From contig CACIQI010000002.1 of the NCBI GenBank assembly GCA_902588745.1, positions 1 to 64,000 on the forward strand: DNA of 64,000 nucleotides. Reading direction: 5' to 3'. Shown here piece after piece: positions 37,029 through 48,176 of this stretch. Under the pieces are notes generated by a model. That model was not told where the DNA came from and ran no database searches. It saw only the letters and a list, made by a program, of their open reading frames with translations. Made by a program: the position numbers and the translations under genes. Numbering within the stretch: the stretch's first letter is position 1; each line of letters opens with the position of its first letter. Source of the DNA: an uncultured Alphaproteobacteria bacterium. Lineage in GTDB: Bacteria > Pseudomonadota > Alphaproteobacteria > HIMB59 > GCA-002718135.

Positions 37029-38180
37029 CTAAATCTTAAACAAATCTTGAGACAAATCAGGAAGTTCATCTCCCCAAAAAACTTCTTTACGTAAAAATTC
37101 TGGATCTTGGTTAAAACAAACAGACATTGCAGAATTATAAACAGCCCTTGAGTCAATAGTCGAATTTAGATCTCTTCCCTCAAACAATTCTTTCTTTTTT
37201 AGTCCAGGCCAATCTGTATAAACTTGAGATTTTTTTAATAAACCTCCAGCCATTAGTATTGCACTTCCATATCCGTGCTCAGTTCCATAACCTCCATTTT
37301 GTTTTATAGTTCGGCCAAATTCAGTCAGAGTAAGAATTAATGTATTATCAAATGCTTGGCCAAGATTTTCATGTAGAATAGTAACAATCTTATTTACTTC
37401 TTCTAGTTCATCAGCATGTGCTCCATCAACACCTCCTTGAGCAGCATGGGTATCAAAACCATCTAAATCAAATACAGCAACTCGAGGACCACTTTGATCT
37501 TTTAATTGTTTAGCAGCTTCAAGAGCAAGTTTTTTTCTATCATCAGAGTCAGTAGCTATTTGCATAGACAATGGTCTTTGTCTTATTGTATCAAGTGTAG
37601 ATTTAATTAGCTCGTTATGCTCACCCTTAAATTCATTATAAATTTGATCTATTAACTTTGTTTCAACAAAATCTGGTGATGGGAAGAAATTATTATTCTG
37701 TGGCACACCTCTTAGTAAAAGTGGCATTGGTAAAGATATTGCCAAACCTTTTCCTATAATATTTGAAGCTAGTAACCCCCTACCAAGCCATCCTGTTTTT
37801 TCTTTGTATGGAATGTGCGCTCCAGTTTCCATTAAATTTTGTCCATCAAAATGTGATCTGCCTGTGTAAGGAATATTTGTTGCATGAACAATTCCCGCTT
37901 GATTTTTTTGCCAGAGTTTATGAAAAATTTCTAATTTGGGATGAAGGCCGAAGTCACTGTTCAAATTAAGAACATCTTCCAGAATGAGTTTTTTTCTTAA
38001 TTTTTTGAGACGTTTATCTCCAATAACAGGAACAGCTGTTAAACCATCCATTCCTCCACGAAGTGATATAATAATTAGATTTTTTTTCTGCATTGAAGCA
38101 AAACTTATTTTTGGAAAATATCCAGAAAGAAACAATGTTGTTGATCCTCCAATTAAAAAATTTCTTCTTGTGCAGTTCAT
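37029..38180 (-). CDS. DUF1501 domain protein (Tat-like leader)
   Basis: TRRNFLIGGS; RGGMDGLTAVPV; FDGQNLMETG; TEFGRTIKQNGGYGTEHGYGSAILMAGG. Confidence 0.93.
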   Translation of the reverse strand: MNCTRRNFLIGGSTTLFLSGYFPKISFASMQKKNLIIISLRGGMDGLTAVPVIGDKRLKKLRKKLILEDVLNLNSDFGLHPKLEIFHKLWQKNQAGIVHATNIPYTGRSHFDGQNLMETGAHIPYKEKTGWLGRGLLASNIIGKGLAISLPMPLLLRGVPQNNNFFPSPDFVETKLIDQIYNEFKGEHNELIKSTLDTIRQRPLSMQIATDSDDRKKLALEAAKQLKDQSGPRVAVFDLDGFDTHAAQGGVDGAHADELEEVNKIVTILHENLGQAFDNTLILTLTEFGRTIKQNGGYGTEHGYGSAILMAGGLLKKSQVYTDWPGLKKKELFEGRDLNSTIDSRAVYNSAMSVCFNQDPEFLRKEVFWGDELPDLSQDLFKI

Positions 38181-39613
38181 ATTTTTAATACTCCTGGCAA
38201 ATTACAAATGACTCCATACTTTTGCCCTAAATCATAATCTGATGTGCCAAATCTAAAATTATCAATAAGTGATGCCATATTTTCATGTTCCTCAAAATTA
38301 TTTTTAAGACAAGATAAAATAAAACTATGAGATCTGTTTCCAGATTTAACAAGCATTGGAAGTTCGACTGAAGCAAACCAAAAGCGACGTAATAATAATT
38401 CTGGCGATACCCAATCTACCTCCAAATCACTCCAACCATTAGGTTGTTTAGCACGATAAGGTGAATGACCTATTTCTCTAAGTATCCAAGATAACTGTCT
38501 TTGTCTATTATTTGGCTTTATCTTAAAAGTATAATTCATTTTTTCAAATGAAAGCGGAATATTTAAATCAAACATTCTAGATAATTGCATTAACCATATT
38601 TCAGGTGGATGAAATTTATGTGTAATCTCATTATACTTATAAGCTTGCGTTATAACTGCTTTGTGAATTTCAATCAGGCTACCGTTGGATTTGTTCCATG
38701 CATCTATAACTGGGTTTATCATTTCATCTGTTGGTTCATCTGTAATAAAATGCCTGCATAATTTTGTTGAAACAAATTTGATACATATTGGGTGTGTTGC
38801 CAAATCATGAATTACCTTTGCAAGTTCTCTTTTTGCATCATTTTTATATTTAACTCCTAAAACTACTTTATCTCCTTTTTGATGCATTTCCTGATCAAAC
38901 CATATATCCCCGGTTTCTAAATTTTTTCTATCCCATTTGTGCGCCCAACCTGTCATGATATAGGCTAACTGAATCACATCTTCCTGAGTGTATCCAGCAT
39001 TTGGAGATACTGTATGTAATTCTAATAATTCTCTTGCATGATTTTCGTTTATCGTTTCTCCCCATTCCATTCCTTTTTTAGAATTGGGACCAAAAGATTC
39101 TGAATTATCGAGGTGGTGAATCATACACCATGAAGTTGTAACTGACAGAACCATCTCTTCAAAAGTTTTAACCATGTTAGGTCTAATAATTTCACGTTGA
39201 TAAGGTCCGGTACTAAACTCTGCTAAAAAATCTTTTTCACTTATTGCAAAATGATTTCCCCAAAAAAGCCAGAAACGCTCAAAAATGGGTTGTTTGGAAT
39301 ACTTTGTTTGAAAATGACGAATGGCATGTTCATTTAATTCAAAATATCTTTCTCCAGTTTTTATTCTTAATTCATCTTTTGCTTTTCTATAGGCATGTTT
39401 ATCATTTTTAAATTTTTTTCTTAAAACTTCTCTATCTCCGTAGACCCATTCACCGTATTTTTTTCTTAAATCTTTTTCTGTTGGGATTGTTCCAGGCCAC
39501 AACAGATCAGGTATGGTGTCTAATTGATTTATTGCCCAATTAAGAGGATCTTTATCTGGTTTTTCATTTGGCGACAGGCCAAACGCTACTCGTCTATAAA
39601 AATTTAATGACAT
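38177..39613 (-). CDS. DUF1800 domain protein
   Basis: RVAFGLSPNE; FWLFWGNHFAIS; NENHARELLELHTV; paired with DUF1501. Confidence 0.93.
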   Translation of the reverse strand: MSLNFYRRVAFGLSPNEKPDKDPLNWAINQLDTIPDLLWPGTIPTEKDLRKKYGEWVYGDREVLRKKFKNDKHAYRKAKDELRIKTGERYFELNEHAIRHFQTKYSKQPIFERFWLFWGNHFAISEKDFLAEFSTGPYQREIIRPNMVKTFEEMVLSVTTSWCMIHHLDNSESFGPNSKKGMEWGETINENHARELLELHTVSPNAGYTQEDVIQLAYIMTGWAHKWDRKNLETGDIWFDQEMHQKGDKVVLGVKYKNDAKRELAKVIHDLATHPICIKFVSTKLCRHFITDEPTDEMINPVIDAWNKSNGSLIEIHKAVITQAYKYNEITHKFHPPEIWLMQLSRMFDLNIPLSFEKMNYTFKIKPNNRQRQLSWILREIGHSPYRAKQPNGWSDLEVDWVSPELLLRRFWFASVELPMLVKSGNRSHSFILSCLKNNFEEHENMASLIDNFRFGTSDYDLGQKYGVICNLPGVLKI

Positions 39614-39665
39614 ATATAAAAAAAAATAGTTTACATATATTTATAATTTTTAAAAATAAAATTTA

Positions 39666-40316
39666 ATGAAAAATATACCTCTAAAAATTTGTGGCATAAC
39701 AAATGTAAAATCTGTTGAAGTGGCGCATAAAAATAAAATAAAATCATTGGGTTTTGCAAGTAAAAATTTGAATGGACCAAACACAGTTAGTGATAAAAAA
39801 ATACAATCATTAATTAAACAATGTAAAAATTATAAGATAGAATCAGTACTTCTGACTCGGTATGTCTCTTTAGACAAGCTAATAGAACAAATAGATTTTA
39901 CAAAACCAAAGACAATTTCATGTTCATATCATTTTCCCAAAAAAGATTTATTAAAAATAAAAAAAATATTTAGAAGATTAAAAATAGGTATTGCTATTAA
40001 TCCAGAAAATTTTGATAAAAAGTACATTGAATCAATTAGAAAAATTGTTGATGTTATTTATTTTGATATGAATGTTTATAGAAAAAAGAGTATTAAAAAA
40101 TATTCATTGAGAAAAAGTATTAAACAAATACAATTTATAAAAAGTAAAAATATTCCAGTTTATATTGGTGGCGGTATAGACAAAAAAAATGTTTCTAACA
40201 TTCTAAAACAAATAATACCTTTTGGATTAGATATTTCTAGAAGTTTGAAAAATCAGAGAAATTTAATTTCTAAATCAAAACTCAAAGATTTTTTAAATCA
40301 AATTTCGGTAGGATAA
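39666..40316 (+). CDS. Divergent TrpF-like (phosphoribosylanthranilate isomerase-family) protein
   Basis: PLKICGITNVKSVEVAHKNKIKSLGF, VYIGGGIDKKNV, PFGLDISRSL; very Lys/Ile rich. Confidence 0.7.
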   Translation: MKNIPLKICGITNVKSVEVAHKNKIKSLGFASKNLNGPNTVSDKKIQSLIKQCKNYKIESVLLTRYVSLDKLIEQIDFTKPKTISCSYHFPKKDLLKIKKIFRRLKIGIAINPENFDKKYIESIRKIVDVIYFDMNVYRKKSIKKYSLRKSIKQIQFIKSKNIPVYIGGGIDKKNVSNILKQIIPFGLDISRSLKNQRNLISKSKLKDFLNQISVG

Positions 40317-40793
40317 TCTTTTAATAATATATTTATTTTGCAACTCTTTCGATAATACTTTTATTGATTTTTTTTCTATTGGATGCCTGAGAAAAGGATC
40401 AATATCAAGTATTGGATATAACACAAAGTCTCTTTCAACTGCTCTTGGGTGAGGAATTATTAAATTTTTTTTATTAAATATTTGTTTGCCAAAAAAAATA
40501 ATATCTAAATCAATAATTCTTGGACCATTAATAATTTTTTTATTTTTTTTTAATTTTTTTTCAATTTCATAAATATTATTTATTAATTCTAATGGCTGCT
40601 GATTGGTTAATAGTTTAATTGCGGTGTTAAAAAAATTACTTTGCGATTTATATCCATAAGGAGAAGAAATATAAATATTAGCAATTTTTTTTATATTACC
40701 AATATTTTCTAACTCTCTAACAGCAGAGCGTAAATTAAATATAGTATTACCTAGATTTGAGCCAAGTGCGATTATTGTTTCAGTTTGATACAC
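40293..40793 (-). CDS. folK: 2-amino-4-hydroxy-6-hydroxymethyldihydropteridine diphosphokinase
   Basis: IALGSNLGNTIFNLRSAVREL, GPRIIDLDIIFFG, IPHPRAVERDFVLYPI. Confidence 0.95.
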   Translation of the reverse strand: MYQTETIIALGSNLGNTIFNLRSAVRELENIGNIKKIANIYISSPYGYKSQSNFFNTAIKLLTNQQPLELINNIYEIEKKLKKNKKIINGPRIIDLDIIFFGKQIFNKKNLIIPHPRAVERDFVLYPILDIDPFLRHPIEKKSIKVLSKELQNKYIIKRLSYRNLI

Positions 40794-41124
40794 TTAGTGA
40801 TTCAGCTCCATATTTTTTTGCTACAGCTGTTTTATTAATTGTAATTTTAACTTTTTTTATTTTAAATTTTTTTTCAAGAGCATTGGATGTTTTTATTATT
40901 AAATTCTCAAGAGTATGTGATTGAGATTCCTTTATGAAAGTTTTTAAATATTTAGTAATAGATGAATAATCCTTCACATTATTTATATTATTTAAATCTA
41001 GTGAGTTTTTAACAGGATAACTAAATTCTAATGTTACCTTTAATAACTGTTTTTTCTTTCGCTCTTGATTAGTGATACCTATGTTTGCACTGATGGATAA
41101 GTTTTTAATTTCTACTTTGAACAT
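40780..41124 (-). CDS. folB: Dihydroneopterin aldolase
   Basis: VEIKNLSISANIGITNQERKKKQLL; DYSSITKYLK; HTLENLI. Confidence 0.88.
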   Translation of the reverse strand: MFKVEIKNLSISANIGITNQERKKKQLLKVTLEFSYPVKNSLDLNNINNVKDYSSITKYLKTFIKESQSHTLENLIIKTSNALEKKFKIKKVKITINKTAVAKKYGAESLSVSN

Positions 41125-41930
41125 AGTTTTTCAAAAATTTTTAATGATTGAGACGTTTCTTTTATGTCGTGAACTCTAAATATATCAACTCCCTTTTGAT
41201 AACAATATAATGCAGAAGCGATTGAACCTCCCAATCTTTGATTTGTTTCACTCTTATCTATGAGGTTGATCCAGCTTTTTCTAGATGATCCTAATAATAA
41301 TCCATATCCCTTAAACTTAAACTGATTAATTTTTTGCATGATTTCTATATTTTGTTTTAAATTTTTACCAAAACCAATACCTGGGTCAAACCAAACTTTG
41401 GATGAAGGAATTTTTATTTTTTCTAATTGTTTAATTTTCTGAAGAAATATTTTTTTAATATCTTGGACAACATTATTATATGAGTGTATTTTCTTTTGCA
41501 TAGTTTTGGGTGGTGCAGGTGTGTGCATTAAAATTAAACCTGTTTTAAATTTTTTAGTTAAAAAGAATAAATCTTCTGAACCACCGAAGACATCATTTAT
41601 AATATGTGCTCCCATATTCAATGCATATTCTTGGGTTTCAATTTTATTAGTATCAACCGATATGACAAATTTATTTTTTGGCAATTTTTTTAATATCGGT
41701 TCTAATCTTTTAACTTCTTCTTTGTGAGTTAATGGATCTGAGCCAGGTCTTGTACTTTCTGCCCCAATATCAATAATACTTGCTCCATTTTTTACCATTT
41801 CTTTAATATTTTTTAGTGCATCTGAACTTTTAAAACTCTTGCCACCATCACTAAAAGAGTCGGGAGTAACATTACATATTCCCATTACCGTTGGACTAGA
41901 TAGTTTAAAATTATAATTTCCTAATTTCAT
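41112..41930 (-). CDS. folP: Dihydropteroate synthase
   Basis: MGICNVTPDSFSDGGK; DIGAESTRPGSDP; DPGIGFGKNLKQN; LLGSSRKSWI. Confidence 0.96.
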   Translation of the reverse strand: MKLGNYNFKLSSPTVMGICNVTPDSFSDGGKSFKSSDALKNIKEMVKNGASIIDIGAESTRPGSDPLTHKEEVKRLEPILKKLPKNKFVISVDTNKIETQEYALNMGAHIINDVFGGSEDLFFLTKKFKTGLILMHTPAPPKTMQKKIHSYNNVVQDIKKIFLQKIKQLEKIKIPSSKVWFDPGIGFGKNLKQNIEIMQKINQFKFKGYGLLLGSSRKSWINLIDKSETNQRLGGSIASALYCYQKGVDIFRVHDIKETSQSLKIFEKLCSK

Positions 41931-42682
41931 TTCAATAATATTTTTGCATATTTTTTTGATAATAAATTATACATTTTCATTGAAGACCTATACCAATTAA
42001 ATTGTTTAATAAAAGAAATACTAACCACACCTTTGCCAGAACCAACTAAAAGTATTTCACTAAATTGATGTAAACTAGAAATATTAATATCTGTTCTATA
42101 AATTTTATAAGGGATATTTTTAATTAAGTATTCTAGAGTAATTCCATAATAATAGAAATTTTTTGGAATAAATAATTTATTACCATCTACAAAAATTAAA
42201 TTGGTTGTAGAGCCTTCTAAAATTTTATTGTTAAAATAAAAAAGAATTTCTTCTTTTTGTAAATTAATTTTTTTTTGTAAAGAAATTATTTTTTTGTACT
42301 GTAAATTTTTAAAGTTAGGTAAAGTACGCTGGAATCTAAAAAATTTTGCAGTAAAATACTTAAAATCCTTGTTTCGTTTACGTACAGATAATGAAATTAT
42401 TTTTTTTGTGACTGCAATTCTTAATAGGTGGTCGTAATTTTTAATCTTAGAATATTTATTTAAAAAATTAGTTAAAAAATTTTTTGAAATCTTAACATCA
42501 ATGCCAAAATATCTTAAATCTTTATTTAGTTTTTTTAAGTGCTGATCAACTAAAATTAAATTTGGCTCTTTGCCAAATAGTCTAATGGTTGTAAAGATAC
42601 CCTTGTAACCCCAAAGAGAATTGAACTTCAGTAATTTAAAATTCTTAGCGTGAAAGGATTTTTTTAATAAGATATTTTCCAT
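41927..42682 (-). CDS. pabC: Class IV aminotransferase, probable aminodeoxychorismate lyase
   Basis: KGIFTTIRLFG, ILEGSTTNLIFVDG; in operon with pabA/pabB and folP. Confidence 0.8.
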   Translation of the reverse strand: MENILLKKSFHAKNFKLLKFNSLWGYKGIFTTIRLFGKEPNLILVDQHLKKLNKDLRYFGIDVKISKNFLTNFLNKYSKIKNYDHLLRIAVTKKIISLSVRKRNKDFKYFTAKFFRFQRTLPNFKNLQYKKIISLQKKINLQKEEILFYFNNKILEGSTTNLIFVDGNKLFIPKNFYYYGITLEYLIKNIPYKIYRTDINISSLHQFSEILLVGSGKGVVSISFIKQFNWYRSSMKMYNLLSKKYAKILLK

Positions 42683-43202
42683 GTGGAGTTAAAAATGAAT
42701 CTGGGTGAAACTGTAATCCATAGACTTTATTAATATCATCTTCAACCGCCATTGCTACATTTGTTTTTACACAACGCATTGTAATTATCATTGATTGAGA
42801 AACAAATGGTTCGGCCATTTTTAAGGAATGATATCGACCACCTAAGAAATTAAAATTTTTTTTAAAAATTGATTTATCGTTAGTAACTTTAATATGACTC
42901 TGATAACCATGAAGAATATTTTTTTGTTGAACTATTTTAGCCCCTTCACAAAAAACTATTTGTTGGAAACCTAAACATATTCCTAATATTTTTTTCTTTC
43001 CTTTATATTTATTGTAAATCTTAGTTGTTAATGGATAATCTTTTGGTTCACCAGGGCCTGGTGAAAGAACGATGGTCGAAGATTTTTCTAGTTTTGTTTG
43101 ATTTATTTCATAATAATTTGAAACAAATGTTGGCTCAATACTATCTAGTAGATGAGCTAAATTGTATGTGAATGAGTCTTCGTGATCAATGAGATAAATC
43201 AT
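42645..43202 (-). CDS. pabA: Aminodeoxychorismate/anthranilate synthase glutamine amidotransferase component
   Basis: LIDHEDSFTYNLAHLL, LSPGPGEPKDY, GICLGFQQI, GLQFHPDSFLTPHG. Confidence 0.92.
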   Translation of the reverse strand: MIYLIDHEDSFTYNLAHLLDSIEPTFVSNYYEINQTKLEKSSTIVLSPGPGEPKDYPLTTKIYNKYKGKKKILGICLGFQQIVFCEGAKIVQQKNILHGYQSHIKVTNDKSIFKKNFNFLGGRYHSLKMAEPFVSQSMIITMRCVKTNVAMAVEDDINKVYGLQFHPDSFLTPHGKYLIKKILSR

Positions 43203-44407
43203 TAGTTAAATAGATCTAAAAGTGATTTAGCTTTAATATAATTTTCATTATATTCTTTTTTTGCAGTACTACCTAAGATCACACCACTAGCAACTGATAA
43301 TTCAATATCATTTTTAAAATTAAGTAGTGTTCTAATCATTATGTTAAATCGCATATCACCATTTGAATGTATAATTCCAAAACTGCCTGTGTAAATATTT
43401 CTGTCAAATTTTTCTTTTCTATTTAGAAGTTGAATAGTACTAATTTTTGGACAACCAATGACTGAACCTCCTGGCATTAAAGAAGAAATTATATCATGGT
43501 TACTCATTTTATTTTTTATAACTCCCTTGATTGTTGTAACGTAATGAAAAAGATCACGATATTCCTCAACCTTTTTTAGTTTATCTATTTTTACAGATCC
43601 AGTTTTACAAATTTTAGACAGATCATTTCTTTCCATATCAACAATCATATTATGTTCTTTAGTTTCTTTTTCATTTCTTCTAAAGAATGTGAGAGCTTTA
43701 TTTTTATTTAACTGCTTTGTTTTTCTTAATGTTCCAGCAATAGGTTTAGTTCTAATTGTGTTATCTTTTTTCAATATGAGTGTCTCTGGTGAACAACTTA
43801 CGATATTATAGTCTTTTTCCCTGATAAGAAAACTTTCAGGTGATTCATTCATTTTCATTAGCTTCCAAAAAAGATCAATAGAATTGATATTACCTTTTTT
43901 CGAATATGTTTGAGCTATTTTAATTTGATAAGTTTTTCCCTGTTTAATATTTTTAGAGAAATCATTAAATATCTTAGAGTACTGCTTTAAAGATAAATTA
44001 AGATTAAACTTTTTATTTAACTGTAAATATTTTTTTGTATTGACACTTATATTTCTAAAATTGGCTTTAATGCTTTTGATTACTATTTTTTTACCAATAC
44101 TAATTTTAGTTTGTGGCTTGTAAAATACGCCACTATGAAAATTTTTAGATTGCTGTTTTGGAAACTTTATTCCTATATTTTCACAAAGAAGCTTATAACC
44201 AAAGAAACCAACATAACAATTCAATTCTTCAATCTTAGATTTTTTTGATTTTGATTGGGTATTAAGAAAATATTTTAGATTTTTTTTATTAATAATAATT
44301 CTTCTAGAAAAGTCAGTATAGATATCATAACCCTTATCAGTTTTATAAATTATAAGAGGTTTACCTGATTGATATAGTCTATTTAGATATTCTTTATTGT
44401 TCAGCAC
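43202..44407 (-). CDS. pabB: Aminodeoxychorismate synthase component I
   Basis: SPESFLIREKDYNIVSCSPETLI, RTKPIAGTLRKT, KEHNMIVDMERNDLSKIC, MPGGSVIGCPKISTI. Confidence 0.92.
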   Translation of the reverse strand: MLNNKEYLNRLYQSGKPLIIYKTDKGYDIYTDFSRRIIINKKNLKYFLNTQSKSKKSKIEELNCYVGFFGYKLLCENIGIKFPKQQSKNFHSGVFYKPQTKISIGKKIVIKSIKANFRNISVNTKKYLQLNKKFNLNLSLKQYSKIFNDFSKNIKQGKTYQIKIAQTYSKKGNINSIDLFWKLMKMNESPESFLIREKDYNIVSCSPETLILKKDNTIRTKPIAGTLRKTKQLNKNKALTFFRRNEKETKEHNMIVDMERNDLSKICKTGSVKIDKLKKVEEYRDLFHYVTTIKGVIKNKMSNHDIISSLMPGGSVIGCPKISTIQLLNRKEKFDRNIYTGSFGIIHSNGDMRFNIMIRTLLNFKNDIELSVASGVILGSTAKKEYNENYIKAKSLLDLFN

Positions 44408-44435
44408 TTGATTCTATTATAATTAGGATACTTAT

Positions 44436-44858
44436 ATGAAAAGTTTTTTTACTAAAATATTCTTTTTTGGCTTAACAGTCACATGGTCTTTAGGTCTTTT
44501 TGCACATGGAACTATCATTTTTCCAAATGTAGAACATGGTGATGGCTACATTGATGTTAAGATATATGACTCAAAAGAGAGCTTTTTGGATGAAGAATTA
44601 GCAATTGAGAGCGTTAGAAAAAGAGTTCAAAAGGGTGAGGTTGTAGTTCCTTTGAGTAAGATACATGAAGGAAAAATAGCAATAGTTGCCTATCACGATG
44701 AAGATTCAGATGGAAAATTAAAGACTGGATTATTCTGGAGACCAAAAGAAGGTTTTGCCTTTAGTAATAATTATCAACCAAAAGGTCCTCCATCATTTGA
44801 AAAAGCCGCAATCATTTTAGTTCATGGCGAACCCGTGGTAATAGAACTTAATTATTAA
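44436..44858 (+). CDS. DUF2141-like secreted protein
   Basis: Signal peptide; KIAIVAYHDEDSDGKLKTGLFWRPKEGFAFSNNYQPKGPPSFEKA. Confidence 0.85.
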   Translation: MKSFFTKIFFFGLTVTWSLGLFAHGTIIFPNVEHGDGYIDVKIYDSKESFLDEELAIESVRKRVQKGEVVVPLSKIHEGKIAIVAYHDEDSDGKLKTGLFWRPKEGFAFSNNYQPKGPPSFEKAAIILVHGEPVVIELNY

Positions 44859-44865
44859 AATTATA

Positions 44866-46251
44866 TTGATGTCATTACAGTTACAAAACACATTAAGTGG
44901 TAAAAAAGAATTCTTTAAACCAGTTAATCCAGATCATGTAAGAATATATGCTTGCGGTCCAACTGTTTACAATTTTGCGCACATAGGTAATGCGCGTATG
45001 GCAGTTGTAAATGATTTATTAGTCCGTGTATTAAAAACACAATTTAAACAAGTGACCTATGTGTCTAATATCACTGACATTGATGACAAGATTATAGAAG
45101 CTTCTAAAGAAACAGGTGAGGATATAAGTGTTATCACAAATAAATATACAGAGATTTACAATAATGACATGAGCGCACTCGGTGTTAATCTTCCTGATAT
45201 TCAACCAAGAGCAACTGATCATATTAAAGAAATGATCGAATTAATAAAAAGATTAATTGATGAAAATAAAGCTTATGAAAAAGAGGGTCATGTTTTATTT
45301 CATGTACCTAGTTTTGATAATTATGGAATTCTTTCAAAAAGAAATAGAGATGAACAAATAGCTGGAAGCCGTGTTGAAGTGGCACCTTTCAAGAAAGATC
45401 CTGCAGATTTTATTTTATGGAAACCATCTCCTTCACCCTTACCTGGGTGGGATTCACCTTGGGGATTTGGAAGACCAGGATGGCATTTAGAATGCTCCGT
45501 TATGTCAGAAAAATCATTGGGTCTTCCTTTTGATATCCATAGCGGTGGTATTGACTTGGTATTTCCGCATCATGAAAATGAAATAGCACAAACTTGTTCT
45601 ATATCTGAAAATAAAGATCCTAAAGATTTTGCAACTTATTGGTTTCATAATGGATTTGTTAATGTTGAGGGAGAAAAAATGTCGAAGTCAATTGGCAATA
45701 TTAGACTCGTTCATGATCTCAATAAAAAATACAAGGGAGAGGTTTTGCGATTAACATTGTTGTCAGCTCACTACAAACAGCCATTAAACTGGACAGAAGA
45801 AATCATTGAACAAAATAGCAAAATGATAGATCGACTTTATAGAGTTTTATTAGAGCTGTTAGAAGTTGAAATAGATTCTAACTTACCTTCTGATTCTATA
45901 ATGGAATCATTTTTAGATGATTTGAATACACCTAAAGTCATTGCAAAACTTAATGAAGAAGCAAATGATGCTTCATCTGCATCTGATGAAAGAAAAAAAG
46001 AAATCAAAAAAAATCTTCTTTCTGCCGGTAAAATATTAGGTATTCTTGAAGATGATCCAGGAAATTGGTTAGGTTATAATCAAAAAGATACTGAAAATAC
46101 TGAAGAAATTGAAAGGTTGATAAATGAACGTAATGAAGCTAGACGCAGTAAAAATTTTAATTTGGCAGATACTATTAGGAACACATTAAAAGATAAAGGC
46201 ATAGAAATAGAAGATACTGATAAAGGAACGATTTGGCGGAAATCTAGATGA
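44866..46251 (+). CDS. cysS: Cysteinyl-tRNA synthetase
   Basis: [46 protein letters not shown]. Confidence 0.97.
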   Translation: MMSLQLQNTLSGKKEFFKPVNPDHVRIYACGPTVYNFAHIGNARMAVVNDLLVRVLKTQFKQVTYVSNITDIDDKIIEASKETGEDISVITNKYTEIYNNDMSALGVNLPDIQPRATDHIKEMIELIKRLIDENKAYEKEGHVLFHVPSFDNYGILSKRNRDEQIAGSRVEVAPFKKDPADFILWKPSPSPLPGWDSPWGFGRPGWHLECSVMSEKSLGLPFDIHSGGIDLVFPHHENEIAQTCSISENKDPKDFATYWFHNGFVNVEGEKMSKSIGNIRLVHDLNKKYKGEVLRLTLLSAHYKQPLNWTEEIIEQNSKMIDRLYRVLLELLEVEIDSNLPSDSIMESFLDDLNTPKVIAKLNEEANDASSASDERKKEIKKNLLSAGKILGILEDDPGNWLGYNQKDTENTEEIERLINERNEARRSKNFNLADTIRNTLKDKGIEIEDTDKGTIWRKSR

Positions 46252-48173
46252 GTGAAAAGATAATAATTACATTTCCAGATGGAAATAAAAAGGAAGTTGA
46301 TAAAGGCATCAATGGTCTTGAATTGGCATCGCAAATTTCTAAATCTCTTGCTAAAGAATCAGTTGCTATAAAAATTAATAATGAGATAAAAGATATAAGT
46401 TTACCTATTAATGGTGATGCATCTGTAGCTATTTTAAAAAGAGATAGCGAGGAAGCACTTGAATTAATTCGACATGATTGTGCTCATGTAATGGCAGAAG
46501 CTGTCCAGGAATTATTCCCTGGAACACAAGTTACAATTGGTCCAGCAATTGAAAATGGTTTTTATTATGATTTTGCAAGAGATGAACCTTTTACTGTTGC
46601 AGATCTTCCAAAAATTGAAAAGAAGATGCACGATATCATTCAAAGAAATAAAAGTTTCATAAGAGAAGTGTGGTCTAAAGAGGAATCGATAAAATATTTT
46701 AAAGACAAAGGTGAAGACTATAAAGTTGAACTAATTAATGATCTGCCTGATAATGAGGAAATTAGTATTTACAAACAAGGTGATTGGTTAGACTTGTGCC
46801 GAGGCCCTCATATGGTTTCAACAAAACAAATTGGTAAAGCATTTAAATTAATGAAAGTTGCTGGCGCTTACTGGCGAGGTGATTCATCTAATACAATGCT
46901 AACAAGAGTTTATGGAACGGCCTGGGCAACAGAAAAAGATCTTGAACAACACCTTTTACAAATTGAAGAAGCAGAAAAAAGAGATCACCGAAAACTAGGA
47001 AGAGAAATGGATTTATTTCATTTTCAGGAGGAGGCTCCTGGAGCGGTGTTTTGGCATCCTAAGGGTTGGACATTATTCCAATCGCTAATAAATTATATGC
47101 GAAACAGACAAGACAGGGCAGGTTACGTAGAAACTAATACACCAGACATGATGGATAAGTCTCTATGGGAAACGTCTGGTCACTGGGACAAATTTAGTGA
47201 CATGATGTTTAGAACTGAAGCAAAAGACGATAAAATTTATGCTATCAAACCAATGAATTGCCCTGGTGCTGTAGAAATTTTTAAACAAGGATTAAAAAGT
47301 TATAGAGACTTACCATTTCTATTATCCGAATTCGGAAAAGTACATCGTTATGAACCATCAGGTGCTCTTCATGGATTAATGAGGGTGAGAGCATTCACAC
47401 AAGATGATGCACATATATTTTGTACAGAAGATCAAATTACACAAGAGAGTAAAACAGTATGTGATTTGATACTTAGTATCTATAAAGACTTTGGTTTCAA
47501 TAATGTTAGGATTAAATTTTCTGACCGTCCTGTAAAACGAGTAGGGGATGATGCTATTTGGGATAAAGCTGAGGCTGCATTAATGCAAGCAATGGAAGCA
47601 ACAGGTCTTGAGTATACACTCAACCCAGGAGAAGGTGCATTTTACGGTCCAAAATTAGAGTTTGTTTTACGTGATGCAATTGGCAGAGACTGGCAATGCG
47701 GAACACTGCAAGTAGATTTAAATTTACCTGGAAGATTGGGAGCCACTTATATTGGAGAAGATGGTAATAAAAAAATACCAGTAATGTTGCATAGAGCTCT
47801 ATTTGGTTCCTTAGAGAGATTTACTGGTATTCTAATTGAGCATTATGCAGGCCATCTTCCGTTTTGGCTTTCACCATTGCAAGCTGTAGTTGCTACAATT
47901 ACATCTGATACAGATGAGTATGCTTGTGATGTACAAAAAACATTAGTATCAAAAGGAATTAGGGCTGAAATAGATACACGTAATGAAAAAATTGGTTATA
48001 AAATACGTGAACACAGTAACAGTAAAGTGCCAGCAATTATTGCTGTTGGAAAAAAAGAAGCTCAAGATAAAACAGTATCTGTTAGAAGAATTGGATCTTC
48101 TGAAACAAAAACCTTTAAATTAGAAGATATTGTTACTAGCTTATCTAAAGAAGCAAAATCACCAATAGAATAA
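46248..48173 (+). CDS. thrS: Threonyl-tRNA synthetase
   Basis: [54 protein letters not shown]. Confidence 0.97.
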   Translation: MSEKIIITFPDGNKKEVDKGINGLELASQISKSLAKESVAIKINNEIKDISLPINGDASVAILKRDSEEALELIRHDCAHVMAEAVQELFPGTQVTIGPAIENGFYYDFARDEPFTVADLPKIEKKMHDIIQRNKSFIREVWSKEESIKYFKDKGEDYKVELINDLPDNEEISIYKQGDWLDLCRGPHMVSTKQIGKAFKLMKVAGAYWRGDSSNTMLTRVYGTAWATEKDLEQHLLQIEEAEKRDHRKLGREMDLFHFQEEAPGAVFWHPKGWTLFQSLINYMRNRQDRAGYVETNTPDMMDKSLWETSGHWDKFSDMMFRTEAKDDKIYAIKPMNCPGAVEIFKQGLKSYRDLPFLLSEFGKVHRYEPSGALHGLMRVRAFTQDDAHIFCTEDQITQESKTVCDLILSIYKDFGFNNVRIKFSDRPVKRVGDDAIWDKAEAALMQAMEATGLEYTLNPGEGAFYGPKLEFVLRDAIGRDWQCGTLQVDLNLPGRLGATYIGEDGNKKIPVMLHRALFGSLERFTGILIEHYAGHLPFWLSPLQAVVATITSDTDEYACDVQKTLVSKGIRAEIDTRNEKIGYKIREHSNSKVPAIIAVGKKEAQDKTVSVRRIGSSETKTFKLEDIVTSLSKEAKSPIE

Positions 48174-48176
48174 AAA

